NCBI GenBank assembly: GCA_951799405.1
Contig: OX637344.1
Coordinates: 4,030,001 to 4,094,000 of the forward strand
Length of the DNA: 64,000 bases
Reading direction: 5' to 3'
Source: Agapetus fuscipes
Lineage: Eukaryota > Arthropoda > Insecta > Trichoptera > Glossosomatidae
Position numbers and translations under genes: made by a program. Below are positions 63,444 to 64,000 of this stretch, piece by piece. Numbering within the stretch: position 1 is the stretch's first letter; every line of letters starts with the position of its first letter. The notes beneath the pieces are model-generated. The model had not been told where the DNA came from. It made no database searches and saw only the letters and a list, made by a program, of their open reading frames with translations.

Positions 63444-64000
63444 GAAAAAATTGGAAAAATAAAAAAAAACAGTCTTAATAATCGCTGTAATATTTCAACA
63501 ATCGATCATATTTTCGGTCCATCGCGTTACTTAATCCTGTACAGAATGGCTTCCGCGAGCTTTTGTACGCAACGAGCTTTTCCCTGCAGCCTTCAATTTA
63601 CTGTTTATTGCCTAATTGTGCGTGAAAGCCTCCGGTGAAAAGCTTTGACCAGCGTTTCCGGCCACTATGAAATGTAAAACTTTCGCTTGCTTCGTGTAGG
63701 CCCCGCTTTGTGTGGCACTGATGGGTCAATGGAAATCGGTGACTGTGCGGTCGCGGGCTTTTATGCGTATTTGAATTCGGTTTACTTTTGAACTTACCTA
63801 GTTCAATATACGTATAGATATATATAGACGCAAAATGTGACTGACCAAATACTTGGTGAATATATTTAAATAGTTTATGTTTGAATCACATAAAACGAGA
63901 GGACTGGTAGAAATATTTTGACTGCTCCAACGAAGAAGGCAGTTACTCCGAAATTGAGGTTTTTGACTTATTTCCATTTCTGAACGTAATAAATCATTAT
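63444..64000. other. GC-richer unique island
   Basis: 63500-63790 has no repeat relatives and is less AT-rich (GCGAGCTTTTGTACGCAACG, TTTCCGGCCACTATGAAATG). Possible conserved non-coding DNA. Confidence 0.35.

Noticed and set aside
1..64000. CRISPR arrays, operons, Shine-Dalgarno sites
   Set aside because: The repeat content, LTR elements and SINEs show eukaryotic nuclear DNA. The tandem repeats have no spacer structure.

Overview
The window is AT-rich, repeat-packed animal DNA. The repeats point to an arthropod, probably an insect: a BEL/Pao retrotransposon, tRNA-derived SINEs, LINE tails, hAT elements and Penelope-type hammerhead motifs. The LINE C-termini and a short segment after the BEL element (about 25590-25720) resemble repeats I associate with moths and butterflies, but that is a weak hint. 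I found no host protein-coding gene and no intact tRNA or rRNA gene. The window could be intergenic or a long intron; the sequence does not say which.

The largest single feature is an 8.6 kb BEL/Pao LTR retrotransposon (16953-25579). Its two 591-bp LTRs differ at one position by eye, and it has a perfect 5-bp target duplication (ATATC). Its gag-pol reading frame shows Gag, zinc knuckles, protease, reverse transcriptase, RNase H and integrase in order. It is broken by a frameshift, two in-frame stops, a 3' frameshift, and a 1360-bp hAT element inserted between RNase H and integrase with an 8-bp duplication (ATTGTAGT). The hAT carries a transposase remnant and a nested Penelope-type fragment. 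A diverged solo LTR of the same family lies at 57649-58301, and a gypsy-like solo LTR at 56151-56451.

Most of the rest is short dispersed repeats. Rep-1 (about 255 bp, ending in TTAGA or TTTAGA simple repeats) occurs about 35 times on both strands, whole or in pieces. Three tRNA-derived SINE families are present. SINE-A has a GGTCCGTAGCTCAG head and borrows its tail from LINEs. SINE-B has a GATAGCTCAG head and a tail ending in GTGTAGCTTAGTTG. SINE-C has a class-II tRNA-like head. Two LINE lineages are recognisable from 5'-truncated C-terminal remnants: a CR1/L2-like one at 39985-40505 and an RTE-like family at 56501, 5388, 44335 and 51270. Fold-back and MITE-like DNA elements, minisatellites and tandem duplications fill further stretches.

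The most interesting signals are: (1) several hammerhead-ribozyme-like cores scattered through the window, including two in a perfect 78-bp inverted repeat; (2) one SINE body joined to two different LINE tails, which suggests a partner switch; (3) a 15-unit, 26-bp minisatellite made from the 5' end of Rep-1; (4) datable nested insertions with intact target duplications. Between the repeats are GC-richer, repeat-free islands that could be conserved non-coding sequence.
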